From the NCBI RefSeq assembly GCF_000208745.1, contig NC_030853.1:5824797-5888796 (forward strand): a stretch of 64,000 nucleotides of DNA, in the 5' to 3' direction. Position numbers and translations under genes: made by a program. This document shows positions 11,281-21,095 of the stretch, piece after piece. The notes beneath the pieces are model-generated. The model did no database searches. It was not told where the DNA came from and saw nothing but the letters and a program-made list of their open reading frames with translations. How positions within the stretch are numbered: the stretch's first letter is position 1; each line of letters opens with the position of its first letter. The DNA comes from Theobroma cacao (taxonomy: Eukaryota; Streptophyta; Magnoliopsida; Malvales; Malvaceae).

Positions 11281-13984
11281 ATTATCACACCATGTCAGCC
11301 ATCAATGCACAACATATATGTATATCAACACAATGACATAGAACAAGAATCCATAACAGCCACATGTCATATATAAAGACAATAATCAAAAGCTTGTTCC
11401 CAAAGTACCCATTTTTAAGAAGAGTTGAATAAACTCATTCAAAGGCATTGTGCAAATAAATTCACATTCCCAAAATAGTTTTGAAATGCAAGTTCACTCA
11501 CCGGTATCTTGTTGAACCTTTAGTCAACTCTACTTCTCTAATTGTCCAAATGGGACGATGGGGCTTCATTGGAACCTATTATCACATTAGCATCACCATT
11601 AAGTCAAGCCACATACTTATAAATTTTAAAAGCTTTCTCTTAGCTAGCTTTCAAATTGCCATTTAAGTGGCCATCTATGTTCACCATCCTAATCACTCTA
11701 AAGTGAATGAACAACGCCAACTCCCAAATCAGCCCCAAGCCTAAACACTAATCATTTTCAACACTAAAACTCAATTCTAGTGTACTACTCACCTTGGTAG
11801 CTTTGTATTTGAAATTCTTTCCAAAAACTTTCAAGCTATTATTAAAGCTTCCTCTTCCTCTCTAAAACACCTAACTAGTGAGAGAGAGTATGGAAACAAG
11901 ATTTTTCAAGGGTTTTAAAGTGAGAGAGTGGAAAAGCACAAGGGTTTATGAAAGGGTGCACCAAAAGCATGAAAAATGGAGCTATTTTGAGGGAGGTTAT
12001 AAAGGTTCATATCAAGCTTCCATGAAGGTTGGAAATAACATGAAAGAGAAGAAGGAAGAAGAAGAAGAAGCTACTAGAAAATGGGAGAAGAAGCTGCTAG
12101 AAGAAAGAGATATTTATAGCCCATGCTTATCCATTCCACTTAAATTACCAAAATACCCCTCCACAAATAAGCTTGTTCTCCTCCAATCCTTTATGCAATC
12201 TTTTTACTCCTTTGATGCTGGGACAAGGTCCATAAGAGTCTAGAAATGCTCAGGTTCATGAAAACTTAAAAAATTTTACTCGATGTGAAAAATGACCATT
12301 TTACCCCTATCGTGAAAATCATCACCATTTTTATTTTCTTCATCATTTTACCCATATTTTCATCATTCATTTATCCTACTTAGGCCTTAATATTGTTTAA
12401 AACTTACTTTTAGGGGCTTACTAAGGAAATGACGAAATTACCCCCTGATTAGGGATGTCGCGTCTATTATTAACTATGAGTCTACAAAAGGTTAAGGTCT
12501 CACAATATCCTATCAATTCTTGGTTAACATTAGCTTATTGAAGTCCTTGGCCAAGGTGACATGGAAATTATGAAAAAAGTTTCATAACTCTCGATAAAGC
12601 TAATGCTATAATTGCAGGAGCAAATATTTAGGTCAATAAAAGTAGACACTGTACCAAGCTCTTATCATTTCCAAGATATATGATGAGAGAATGAATTACA
12701 CTGATGGACTGTACATTGAAAGATTGTCAAAGAACCCTTTGACTCTCCCAACAATTAGGTGGCTATGATGCATTGCCAAATGCCAATCTTGGTCTATGGA
12801 ATTGATTATAAATTAATTTATTGAAATTTATATTAATCAATTAAGTCATTAATCAATTCCATTACCAACATGTTGGGAACCTAATGGGTCACACACAATG
12901 ATTGCATTTGAATTAAATTGGGAGAATGATGATTTAAGTTAAACTTAAATCATATGCTAGGTAATTAACTTCTATAAACTTAATTAAAAGGGTTTAATTA
13001 AGTTTTAGACATAATTATAAATAGTTATAATTATAAGGCCTTGATTGCAAAATCTAAAGGAAATTAATTTTGATTTTAATTTCCAAGGACTTAATTAAAA
13101 GAGTTTAATTAAGTAATGGGCCCAACATTATAATGTGTTATAATATTGAGGGCTTAATTGCAAAATTGAAGTTACTTTAACCTAACTATATAAGTTACCT
13201 TTTAACTATTTTCCATATGAGAGTTTTTCACAATTGAAAGAGACGTAGTTTTTGTCAGAAAAAGAAAAACATTTTCTTTCTTTGCCACCACTCCCTTTGT
13301 GTGAAAGAGAAAATTGCTTATGAAGTAATTTTTAAGAGAGGTTCGGCTAAGATTGTGAAAAAGAAGAAAATGACAATTGTTGTCCTATTTGCTAGCACAA
13401 AGTATAGTTAAAAACTCCCTCCTTTGTTAAAGGTTCAAGTTTAATCATGTGTACTACCATTGGAGGTCAAGCACTTGATTGGCTAGGGTTTTTGCTCCTT
13501 GTGGTGTTCGTGGGATTGCTTCGAAAAGTGCCATTGTGATTACAAAATTACTTGGCAAGGTAACTTTCTAAATAATAATTTATTATGTGCTTTAATGTGT
13601 TAAATATCACCAAGGTGATCCATGGGAGGAGGCATGTTTTTGTTGTTTAGTTGTAAAGTTTTAATTTTCTTTCCGCTGCGTATTTTGAGCATGCCATCCA
13701 TAGCCAAACCCATCAGGAGTTGTATAAGATACAATTGGTAAGCTAAGTTACCTACCTAATTAGTTTCATTGTGGCTTGTTGAGTCATTCAAGGGCATGGT
13801 GGGATGAAAGGGCTCCTAGCTTAACAAGAAGTTTAAAGATTAAATTTCTTGAAATATTAAAGAAGGTTTATTATTTAGATAAAATATTGAAAATAATCAT
13901 ATAAGATTCAAAAACTTTGTCTTTATGATTACATAATTTGCACCAATAACTAAGCTTTATATATGTTGGTTTATATAGGATATA

Positions 13985-14795
13985 AATCGATCATAGTGGC
14001 ATACTTGATGCAAAGAAGTCGACAGGCCCAAATTTTATTGACTGGTTTAGCAATTTGAAGATTGTCTTGAAACTAGAGAAAAAGGCTTATGTCTTAGATG
14101 GTCCCATTCTTGAGGAACCTAGTGATGATGCTACAAATGAGGAAAAGGAGGCCTACATAGTTTATATGGATAATTTCAATCAAGCCACATGTGTTATGTT
14201 GGTTGGTATGGCTCCAAATCTTCAAAAGCAAGATGAAGCTATGAATGCCCTAGATATTATCCTAAACTTTACAAAAAAGTTCAATAAGGAAAGTCACATA
14301 GAGAGATTCGACATTTCAAGGAAATTGTTGCATGTAATATGTCTGAGGGACGACCAGTAAGGCTTCATGTGCTAAAGATGATAAAACATATTACTCGAAC
14401 TCAAGCAGTTGAGTTGGACCATGGATCATCATTTGAGCATAAACCTTGTACTTTCTTCATTGCCAAAAAGTTATTCACAATTTGTGTTGAATTTTAAATT
14501 GAACAAGATTAAGGTGACCCTTTCAAGCTTATTGAATATGCTCACACAGGCTGAGAACACCATTACGAAGGAAAAGCCTTCGGTTCATCTTGTCTCTTAT
14601 AAGAAAAATAAAAATAAAAAAAGAAAATTTTCTAAGAAAGACAATAGTGAAAAAACATCAACTTCAAAAGGTATGAAACCTATTGAAGGAGTCAAGAAGG
14701 ACAAGGACAATGACAAATGCCATTTTTGCAGTAAACTAAGGCATTGGAGGTGTAATTACAAGGATTATCTTGAATCCATCAAAGAGAAGAAATAA
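13985..14795 (+). pseudogene. Ty1/copia gag relic (copia-B)
   Basis: Retroelement capsid/nucleocapsid polyprotein. The conceptual product has the common plant copia gag start (about GPNFIDWFSNLKIVLK-EKKAYVLDG), a middle part with HHLSINLVLSSLPKSY, a Lys-rich stretch, and a nucleocapsid knuckle CX2CX4H in which the last Cys is replaced (CHFC...HWRCNY, about 14720-14760). The open frame breaks near 14360 and resumes in another frame at about 14400. With no protease, integrase or RT following, the element cannot be autonomous. Confidence 0.8.
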
Positions 14796-14799
14796 AAGG

Positions 14800-15775
14800 A
14801 AACTTCAACTTTAGGTATGAATCATATGATGATTTATTTTCACTACTTGGTATATGATACCATACTCTTTATTAATGGTTTTGATACGTATGACATATTG
14901 AAGGAACTAATGACAAGAAGAAGTGAAGAATAAGACCATGAAGGTGACAACCTCAATTGATGTTGATCAAGCTTGTCGACCTAGATTATATTATGGAACA
15001 ATAAATAATTTTAGAACATTCAATGTTTTCATGGCATGATTGCCTAGATGAGATGTTTTAGTTTTGGGCCTATGACTGAATAATTTATTTTATGTCTGGG
15101 AAATATAGATTTATATTTTGCTAACACAAGATGCTTAACTTATATATTTTTAATTAATTTACATATCATTTTATTTTGGAATTGTTCTAAATTATTTATC
15201 CTTAAGTATAGCCATGCATACATGATAATCAATACTAAGTCATATGATCATTATAAGATCATTTTTTCTTTTATTATTAATCAAAAGGAAATTAATGAGA
15301 TGACTTAAATAAAATTGAGTCCTAACCCAATGAATTCATAACATGATTATGAACACATTTAGTTAAGGAGCATTCTTATTGAAATAAAATATCTAAATTG
15401 AGATTGCTTAGAACTAAATAACAATTAATTATCATATTGAATTCATAAGAGATGAATCACAAAACATTCCAAATCTAGTTAATCGCATAAATTAACTTTT
15501 GAGAGGATTTCATCCCATAACCAATGATGAATGACTTATGATATGCAAGTATACATAAAAATTATGGATATAATGCCCCGAGGGAAAGTAAATAAGTTTA
15601 CTTGGTAAGATTTTTATACATGCTAGAAATATTGGGAGCTAATGACACTTTAAAAGTCAAGGATCATGAAATTATAAAATATAATAGATAAGATCTATGC
15701 AGAAAGATTAGTTAAATGGGATGCATAAATATGCATAATTCATCCGTTAAATACAAACCATTAGTAGGATGCTTA
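14800..15775 (+). mobile_element. copia-B internal region 3' of gag, non-coding
   Basis: AT-rich sequence between the gag relic and the 3' LTR copy. I see no pol motifs (no DDE, YVDD or RNase H signatures) in any frame. Either pol was deleted or copia-B was a non-autonomous derivative. Confidence 0.4.
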
Positions 15776-15779
15776 TTGA

Positions 15780-17166
15780 TGCACTACTCAATAAGATGAG
15801 TCTACTAAATGATTCAACATGAATGATTGGATAATAATTTCTATTCATTGTAACAAATTCGAAGTAGTTGAATATATTGAATAAGATAAACATATTTTCT
15901 TCATATTTAATCGTAGAACTATATGTCATAGAGGTTTTTCTTCATATTAGTGAAATAAGAAGGAGTTCGTAAGTACTAATTGGATGAAGCCCCTGGAACA
16001 TAAAGGCCTTGCAAGAGAATTATAAAGGTGTTACAATTATGTGATTACTATGCATCAAAGCCATGTTCGTAAAATTGTTCCTAGTCATTGTGTTGTCAAG
16101 ACAAGGCATTGATAATGCTCAAAGGTTGGTACATGTTAAGCCTCTTTACTTGGGAAGTAAGGAATTGATCTCACAGATTCAAGCATATGGGATACTTAAG
16201 GATAACATGTGGGTGTTTGTTGAAGAACAAGTTCACTAAACATGACTTGCTATGAGAACTCCATTTGATATTTCACTCAAACATCTATGGAATATGTTCT
16301 CATGTGATAGTCATGCAACTAGTCCTCGAATGTGAAACACCAGATCATCTTGTATGAGGAATGACATACTTTGATTTCACCCCTACGGGTCCGGAGGTCA
16401 CTAGATGCCTAAAAAAGGTGTTTTTGGGTATGCCATGAAGCATACAAAGGTGGATGAGTGGTTAAGAAAGGATTTATCACCCTAAGTGATATGAGGGGAC
16501 GTATCTCACTTGTTCTCAATTCTAGATTAACTTGTATAAACTCTTTGGCCAAAGTATGATGAATATGAGGAAAGTTAGTTTCCTAAATTCATAAGGTTAG
16601 TGATAAATTATAAAAACTCATATGGAATGTCATAAGTAGACACTGAACTATTCTTCTTTACATATTTATGATATTTGATGAAAGGATCATATTGTACTGA
16701 GATTCTTATCACTGAAGGGTTTTGTCAAATTCTTTAATTGACTTTTTAACATTTTGATGGTCGACATGATGTGTTGATAGATAGAGCTCATGATCTATAA
16801 ATATAAATCAATTATCAAATTGATATTTGATTATGATTTATATTTATTTTCAACATGTTGAAGCCTAATAGGTCACATACATTAAGTGATATGATTGAGA
16901 TTAAATAAATATAATCAATTAAATTGGACTTAGTTGAAATAGACCAAAATAATGTTGGAAAATTAATTAAGTTGACAAGGACTTAATTGAATAAAAATAC
17001 AAATATTGTATTTAGGGTTTCAACTTAGTTTGGCTATATAAATATGTTATGCTAACCAACTAAAACTCTAAGTCTCCAGCCGCTTTTTAGCTGTTTCATT
17101 AAAATAAGAAAAAAATAGTTTTCTTTGTCTAATAGAAATAAGATTCAGTCAAAACTTTTGATCTTT
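15780..17166 (+). mobile_element. copia-B 3' LTR (3' end truncated; start approximate)
   Basis: 16690-17166 matches the 5' LTR pieces at 4061-4359 and 6825-6965. 15977-16320 is related at family level to the family-C LTR (shared ctaattggatgaag, ccttgcaag, gttcctagtca, aacaagttca, catgac-tgctatgagaa). The last ~240 bp of the LTR, ending CGAACA in the 5' copy, are missing; T-rich sequence follows. The start was not fixed by a terminal TG. Confidence 0.55.
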
Positions 17167-17460
17167 TTTTTTCCTTTTTTTTGATAGAAATTATAAGTAT
17201 ACTAAACTTTTTTTTTCCTTTTTTTTCTCTTTTCTCTCTTCTTTTTTCTTCTTTTTTCTCTCTTTTTTTTCCCTTCTGTTTTCTTTTTCTTCTTTTTCCT
17301 ATTTTTTTCTCCTTCATAAGCATACTAAACCATTTCAATTTTTTTTCTTTTATTTTCCTTTATTTTCTTTTTTTTTATTTTCTCCTTTATAAGTATACTA
17401 AACCATTTTATTATTTATTCTTTTATTCTTTTTATTCTTTTTTATTCTTTTTGTAAATTT
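17167..17460. repeat. T-rich low-complexity tract with a repeated 'ataagtatactaaac' motif
   Basis: Long poly-T and TTTC/TTTTA runs. Three spaced copies of ATAAG(T/C)ATACTAAAC lie at about 17192, 17316 and 17390, suggesting a degraded tandem repeat. The Phe- and Lys-rich open frames on the two strands are composition artefacts. Confidence 0.7.
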
Positions 17461-17729
17461 AATCATCGATAAATTTAAAAATATGAAAGCATGTCGAGCA
17501 TAACTTATGATGTCTATCATAAAAAATTTAACATTAATTTTTTATTTTATGTCTATTTATATTAATAAATCTTAACGCTCATATTTAAATTATTAATAAA
17601 ATTTTATATTATAATTTAATTTTATTTTAAAAATAATTAATTTTTTATTTTAAATTAAATAATTGACTGGATCCATCACCTTATTTAATTACTCTTTGAC
17701 CACTTCTATACCAAATCTTAAATGGGTCA
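17461..17729. other. AT-rich spacer
   Basis: Very AT-rich (aaatttaaa, ttattttaaa runs). No gene, repeat or motif that I recognise; it may act as a boundary between the retroelement block and the gene. Confidence 0.4.
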
Positions 17730-17879
17730 TTATTTGAGCAAGCTCCAAAGAGCCTGAATCTCGTTCCTGTCCACCGAAAAAGGAACAGGCATTGACTTGA
17801 TGAAGCTCGCGAGCACTTTTCCGTCTGCAGATTCAACTGAAGAGAGCTCAAAAGTAAAACTGCCGTCAACCACCTCTTT
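17730..17879 (-). pseudogene. Unidentified coding relic, C-terminal exon-like
   Basis: A 50-codon open stretch ends at TAA (17730-17732) and is preceded in frame by a stop at 17880-17882; it has no ATG. The inferred peptide has a normal protein composition (VDGSFTFELSSVE..., then MPVPFSVDRNEIQALWSLLK at the C-terminus), and GC content is well above the flanks. That composition suggests the last exon or a remnant of a host gene. I do not recognise the family. A 62-codon frame in another register begins at TTG and looks less protein-like. Confidence 0.35.
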
Positions 17880-17936
17880 TTATACGGTTAAATAAAATTA
17901 AAAAAAAAAAACTTAATTTAAGTAACACGTGGCAAA
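17876..17936 (-). promoter_or_regulatory. Promoter-like G-box and TATA box
   Basis: On the minus strand a TATAAAA box (17877-17883) is preceded by GCCACGTGTTAC (about 17925-17936), a CACGTG G-box/ABRE-type core about 45 bp upstream. Spacing suits a plant promoter directed at the relic at 17730-17879. Either motif could occur by chance in such AT-rich DNA, but CACGTG is rarer. Confidence 0.35.
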
Positions 17937-18077
17937 CAAATATGAACGGGATAGGGAAGCCGCACAGCACAGGGGTAGAAGATTTCCATCAATTAATTTC
18001 TGAGAAAATGGCATTGAAAAGCAGCCCGCAGATAGAAGACAAATCCACAGTGGGTCTGTGTACATGTACAAGCTTAG

Positions 18078-18083
18078 TTTATT
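18078..18083 (-). terminator. Polyadenylation signal AATAAA
   Basis: Reverse complement of tttatt at 18078-18083 gives AATAAA, 47 bp past the stop codon of the acyl-activating enzyme and within AT-rich 3' sequence. Confidence 0.55.
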
Positions 18084-18129
18084 CCGAGTATTTGCTTGGA
18101 TTGATTAATAATTAATTTAGTTTTATCAT

Positions 18130-19983
18130 TCAAAGACGGGATAAAGCAAGAATATGCTCATGAGGTTGGTAAAAGGGAGTTTCCTTGTTGACTTGGGTAG
18201 ATTTCTTCCTCGTGGAATTCTCGGAGACATGGAAACTTTTCGCCAAAGCTCTTAGTTGGAATTTCTGTATTTTCCCGGTTGAAGTTTTTGGCAGCTGCTG
18301 TAGAAATTCCACCTTCTTTGGAACCATGTAATTAGGAAGATTTTTACGGCAGTAGGAAATGATATCAGCCTCCTTTACATCCTCTGTTTTCCCTGCCGCA
18401 TTCTCTTTCACCGCGATAAAAGCACAAGGACTTTCTCCCCAGCGAGGGTGCGGCATTGCAACTACAGCTGCCTCCAGAACTCTGGGATGCCTGTAAAGAA
18501 CCGACTCCAACTCAACACTGCTAATGTTTTCACCTCCAGATATGATGACATCCTTTGATCTGTCCTTGATCTCCAGGTACCCATCTGGATGTATCACACC
18601 AACGTCTCCTGTGATGAACCATCCGTTCTTGAAGGCCTTGGTTGTAGCCTCTGGGTCCTTCAAATACCCTTTCATGATGCTACTTCCTCGTAAAACAATC
18701 TCCCCCATAGTCTTGCCATCACGCGGTACACTTGCCATGGTTTCCATATTCTTCACATCTACATCGGCGAGTGTCAATATACTGATCCCCTGTGTGCCTT
18801 GAGTCCTGCCTGACGCTCGCGCGGCAGATGGTTCCACCTGGCCTGCCACTCGCACACCAGGGCTGGGCCGGTGGCCTCCGTGAGACCGTAAGCATGCGTT
18901 ACATGGAAGCCTAGGAGTTCCATTTTCTCGAGCAGTGAGGCCGGTGGGGGCGCACCGCCTGTGAGTATTTGGACGGGAGAGGCGATCTCGCGGCGCTCGT
19001 GTGGCTTGGCCTCCAGGAGGATGTTGAATACAATTGGTGCGCAACACATGTGTGTCACTTTGTGAAAGGCTATGTTCCGGTACATGTCGTACGCAGTGGT
19101 GTTGCGTAGACAGATGTTGGTCCCACCGCGTGCTGCGATACCCCAGGTAAAGGTCCAACCGTTGCAATGGAACATAGGGAGGGACCAGAGATAGACAGGC
19201 TCAGTCCCCATTTCCCACCCCAAAACCAGGCTTAGAGTGCTGAGATATGCGCCTCTATGGCTGTAAACAACGCCTTTGGGTTCTGATGTGGTTCCAGATG
19301 TGTAGTTGAGCGAAATAGGATCCCACTCATCTTGGATTTCAGTAGGGACAAATCTTGGATTGCCCATGTCAACTAAGTCCTCGTATTCCAACTCGCCCAA
19401 TCGGACACCGGTGGGCGAGTCTATGTCATCTATGACAATTACCAGTGGAATTAAGGACTCGGCGGCTGCACTAGACTCGTGGGAATCGCCCATCAACATC
19501 CGGAGAGCGTCACGTGCCAGCGGCACATACTGATAGTCCACAAACAACACCTTGGCCTCAGAGTGCCTGAGAATGGTGGCTACATTTTTAGCATCAAGCC
19601 TGGTGTTGATGGTGTTGAGAACGGCACCAGCCATGGGAACAGCAAAATGCATCTCGTACATGGCTGGAACATTAGGAGCTAGCACTGAGACCTGCAAATG
19701 GACGTTATTTAATTCATAAATAGTTTCAAATGTCAATAAAACGAAATGCGATGGATATCAATTGTGATGATTGAATGAAACTTACAACATCGTTCTTGAC
19801 GATGTTAAGAGAGCGAAGGGAAGAAGCAAGGCGACAGCAACGTTCGTATGTTTGAAGCCAGGTAAAACGAGTATTCTCGTAGATGACAGAAGTACGGTTA
19901 GCATACACAGAGCTAGCCCTTTTCAGGAAGGTCAAGGGAGTAAGTGGCACATAATTTGCATTGCATTTTGAAAGTTTGTCCAT
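18130..19983 (-). CDS. Peroxisomal acyl-activating enzyme, cinnamate/benzoate-CoA ligase-like (frameshifted)
   Basis: AMP-dependent CoA ligase that adenylates a carboxylic acid and transfers it to CoA. Exon 1 is 19786-19983 (66 codons, ATG in aaaaaATGG context); exon 2 is 19691-18130. Seen in order: P-loop YTSGTTSEPKG (residue ~196), MFHCNGW (~239), YGLTEATGP (~334), GWFITGD (~424), DRSKD (~444), SGGENISS, LPKTSTGKIQKF and C-terminal SRL, a canonical plant PTS1. These match the AAE/cinnamate-CoA ligase/BZO1 clade, whose members act in peroxisomes, for example in benzenoid beta-oxidation; the substrate here is inferred. Exon 2 is 1562 bases, one short of a whole frame. Near 18793 the frame slips: as read, a stop at 18774 gives about 371 residues and loses the C-terminal domain and PTS1. 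With the base restored the length would be about 586, normal for the family. It could be a young pseudogene or an assembly error beside a GGGG run. Confidence 0.9.
19692..19785 (-). other. Intron of the acyl-activating enzyme gene
   Basis: 94-bp phase-0 intron with donor GTAAGT (reverse of 19780-19785) and acceptor TTTGCAG (ending at 19692). It splits the conserved 'KNDV|VSVLAPN' segment. AT-rich, as usual for dicot introns. Confidence 0.9.
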
Positions 19984-20088
19984 TTTTTCTTTTCCTTTTC
20001 CTTTGATGTGTTTATTAGAGAGCAAAGAAAGAAGAGGGAGGGAGGGAAGGATTGGAGATGTGCTCACTCTGGATGGAATGCTGAGGAA

Positions 20089-20099
20089 GGATATATAGA
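20089..20099 (-). promoter_or_regulatory. TATA box of the acyl-activating enzyme gene
   Basis: Minus-strand CTCTATATATCC about 110 bp upstream of the ATG. It is followed by a pyrimidine-rich leader (ccttccctccctccctcttctttct) and an A-rich run just before the ATG, typical of a plant promoter and 5' UTR. Confidence 0.7.
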
Positions 20100-20859
20100 G
20101 AAGGTGAGATACTCGTGAGGGATGAGGGACACGTTTGAGGAGGAAGTTCACACAGAAATTGCTTGGACATTGCAGCGCAATACTACCTGGGAGTTGGAAT
20201 TTGAAACAGGATTGCTGCTGACCCAAACCACCCTTTGCATTTCACATTGGCGTGGGCTCTCTCCATTATTTTCTTCTTTTTATGGATTACTTGTTTACCA
20301 TGTGGGGCTGCTTGACTTCACTGGTGGATGTCCTTTAATTAATTGCCACCACATAAATTATATTTAGGCTATCACGCTTGACTTCTTGACTTTTCTCTAA
20401 ATTAAGTTTTTCTTTTTTGCATATTTGAACATCTAATTTTTTATTTTTTAAATTGATTTTTCTTTTCAATTTTTAAACTTTTTCACAATAAAAAATACTT
20501 TATATTAATATTATATATAATTTCAATTTATAATATAAAATATACAAAATAAGACTTTTTTCTAACATACATAAAAGTTAAAAAGAAAGAAAACAAAGTT
20601 AGCGAGGGATGAAGTAATATAAATGGATACATGGTTGTGATATATATATATATATATTCTGGCTATAGCACCTAAAAAATCTATTTTTTCCATCCTACTA
20701 TTATTTTATTCCAAATTAAAATACTTCCTAGCAAAAGAAATTATTTGTAGTCATGGACCAAATAGATTTCCCACATTTCTCCTAACATTTTTTGAAGTTA
20801 AATGATGCAGTCTTTGCATGAGGAAGAGAACGTTTTGGATTTTTTTAATGGGACTTTGT
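20100..20859. other. Upstream flank of the acyl-activating enzyme gene
   Basis: Intergenic sequence holding the upstream promoter region to about 20370, then AT-rich DNA with a TA microsatellite (about 20640-20658). The plus-strand open frame at 20122-20367 overlaps the promoter and lacks recognisable domains. No further gene seen. Confidence 0.5.
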
Positions 20860-21095
20860 GAAGTATATTCAATTGTGTGGTCATAAATATTGAGTAGTGA
20901 TCCATTGCCTAATCTTGGAAAAGCTTATGTCATTGCACCACATGAAGAGAAACAACGTTCTTTTGCTACAAATCTTAGAAAAGCTACTACCTTGTTGATT
21001 AAAGAAAATGAACTGTGACAGAAAAAGAACGATGCGGGGAGTCGTGGCCGACTTCCATCTTGTATCTGTTATGAGAAGTCAAACCATAGCAAAGT
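20860..21095 (+). pseudogene. copia-G gag relic, 5' piece
   Basis: Conceptual translation gives LPNLGKAYVIAPHEEKQRSF (about 20905-20965), matching the plant copia gag 'LP..-KAY.....EEKQRS' segment. It then gives a broken CCHC knuckle (ICYEKSNHSKV). This joins across the inserted element at 21096-24059 to CYKVI-YPPDWHKPRRKSG at 24067 on, the usual continuation of that knuckle. Frameshifts and stops are frequent. Confidence 0.65.

Larger units (their letters stand above)
10017..12504 (-). mobile_element. SL solo LTR, copy 3 (truncated at one end)
   Basis: Reverse-oriented SL element with an intact ...GGTCTCACA end at 12504. The other end lacks about 115 bp, so the usual TGTCACGACCC start is missing. 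The adjoining family-C LTR lacks about 190 bp present in the other copy, so one deletion probably removed both. TATAAATA is the reverse of 12111-12118 and GTGAGT the reverse of 11787-11792. The open frame at 11878-12243 covers its GAAGAA-rich leader and is not a gene. Confidence 0.8.
9569..13715 (+). mobile_element. Family-C copia solo LTR, interrupted by SL copy 3
   Basis: Runs from TGCTAGGATGAGCC to ...CAAACCCATCA. It is flanked by the exact 5-bp duplication GGAGT (9564-9568 and 13716-13720). It aligns throughout with the inverted LTR at 60855-62713. No internal region remains, so two LTRs presumably recombined. A TATATAAG box (about 13185) and an AAGGTAAC donor-like site (about 13559) are present. 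About 190 bp of LTR are missing at the SL insertion point. Confidence 0.85.

Noticed and set aside
11878..12243. 121-codon plus-strand ORF with Glu/Lys-rich middle
   Set aside because: It lies antisense over the CT-rich leader and TATA box of SL copy 3, and equivalent frames are broken in the other SL copies.
17129..17456. Lys-rich and Phe-rich ORFs in the T-rich tract
   Set aside because: Pure composition effects of poly-T and TTTC runs on the two strands.
18130..19167. The upstream half of the 345-codon frame as a novel N-terminal domain
   Set aside because: Codons before about 18797 are an out-of-frame reading of the CoA ligase exon; the true frame there carries the family motifs.
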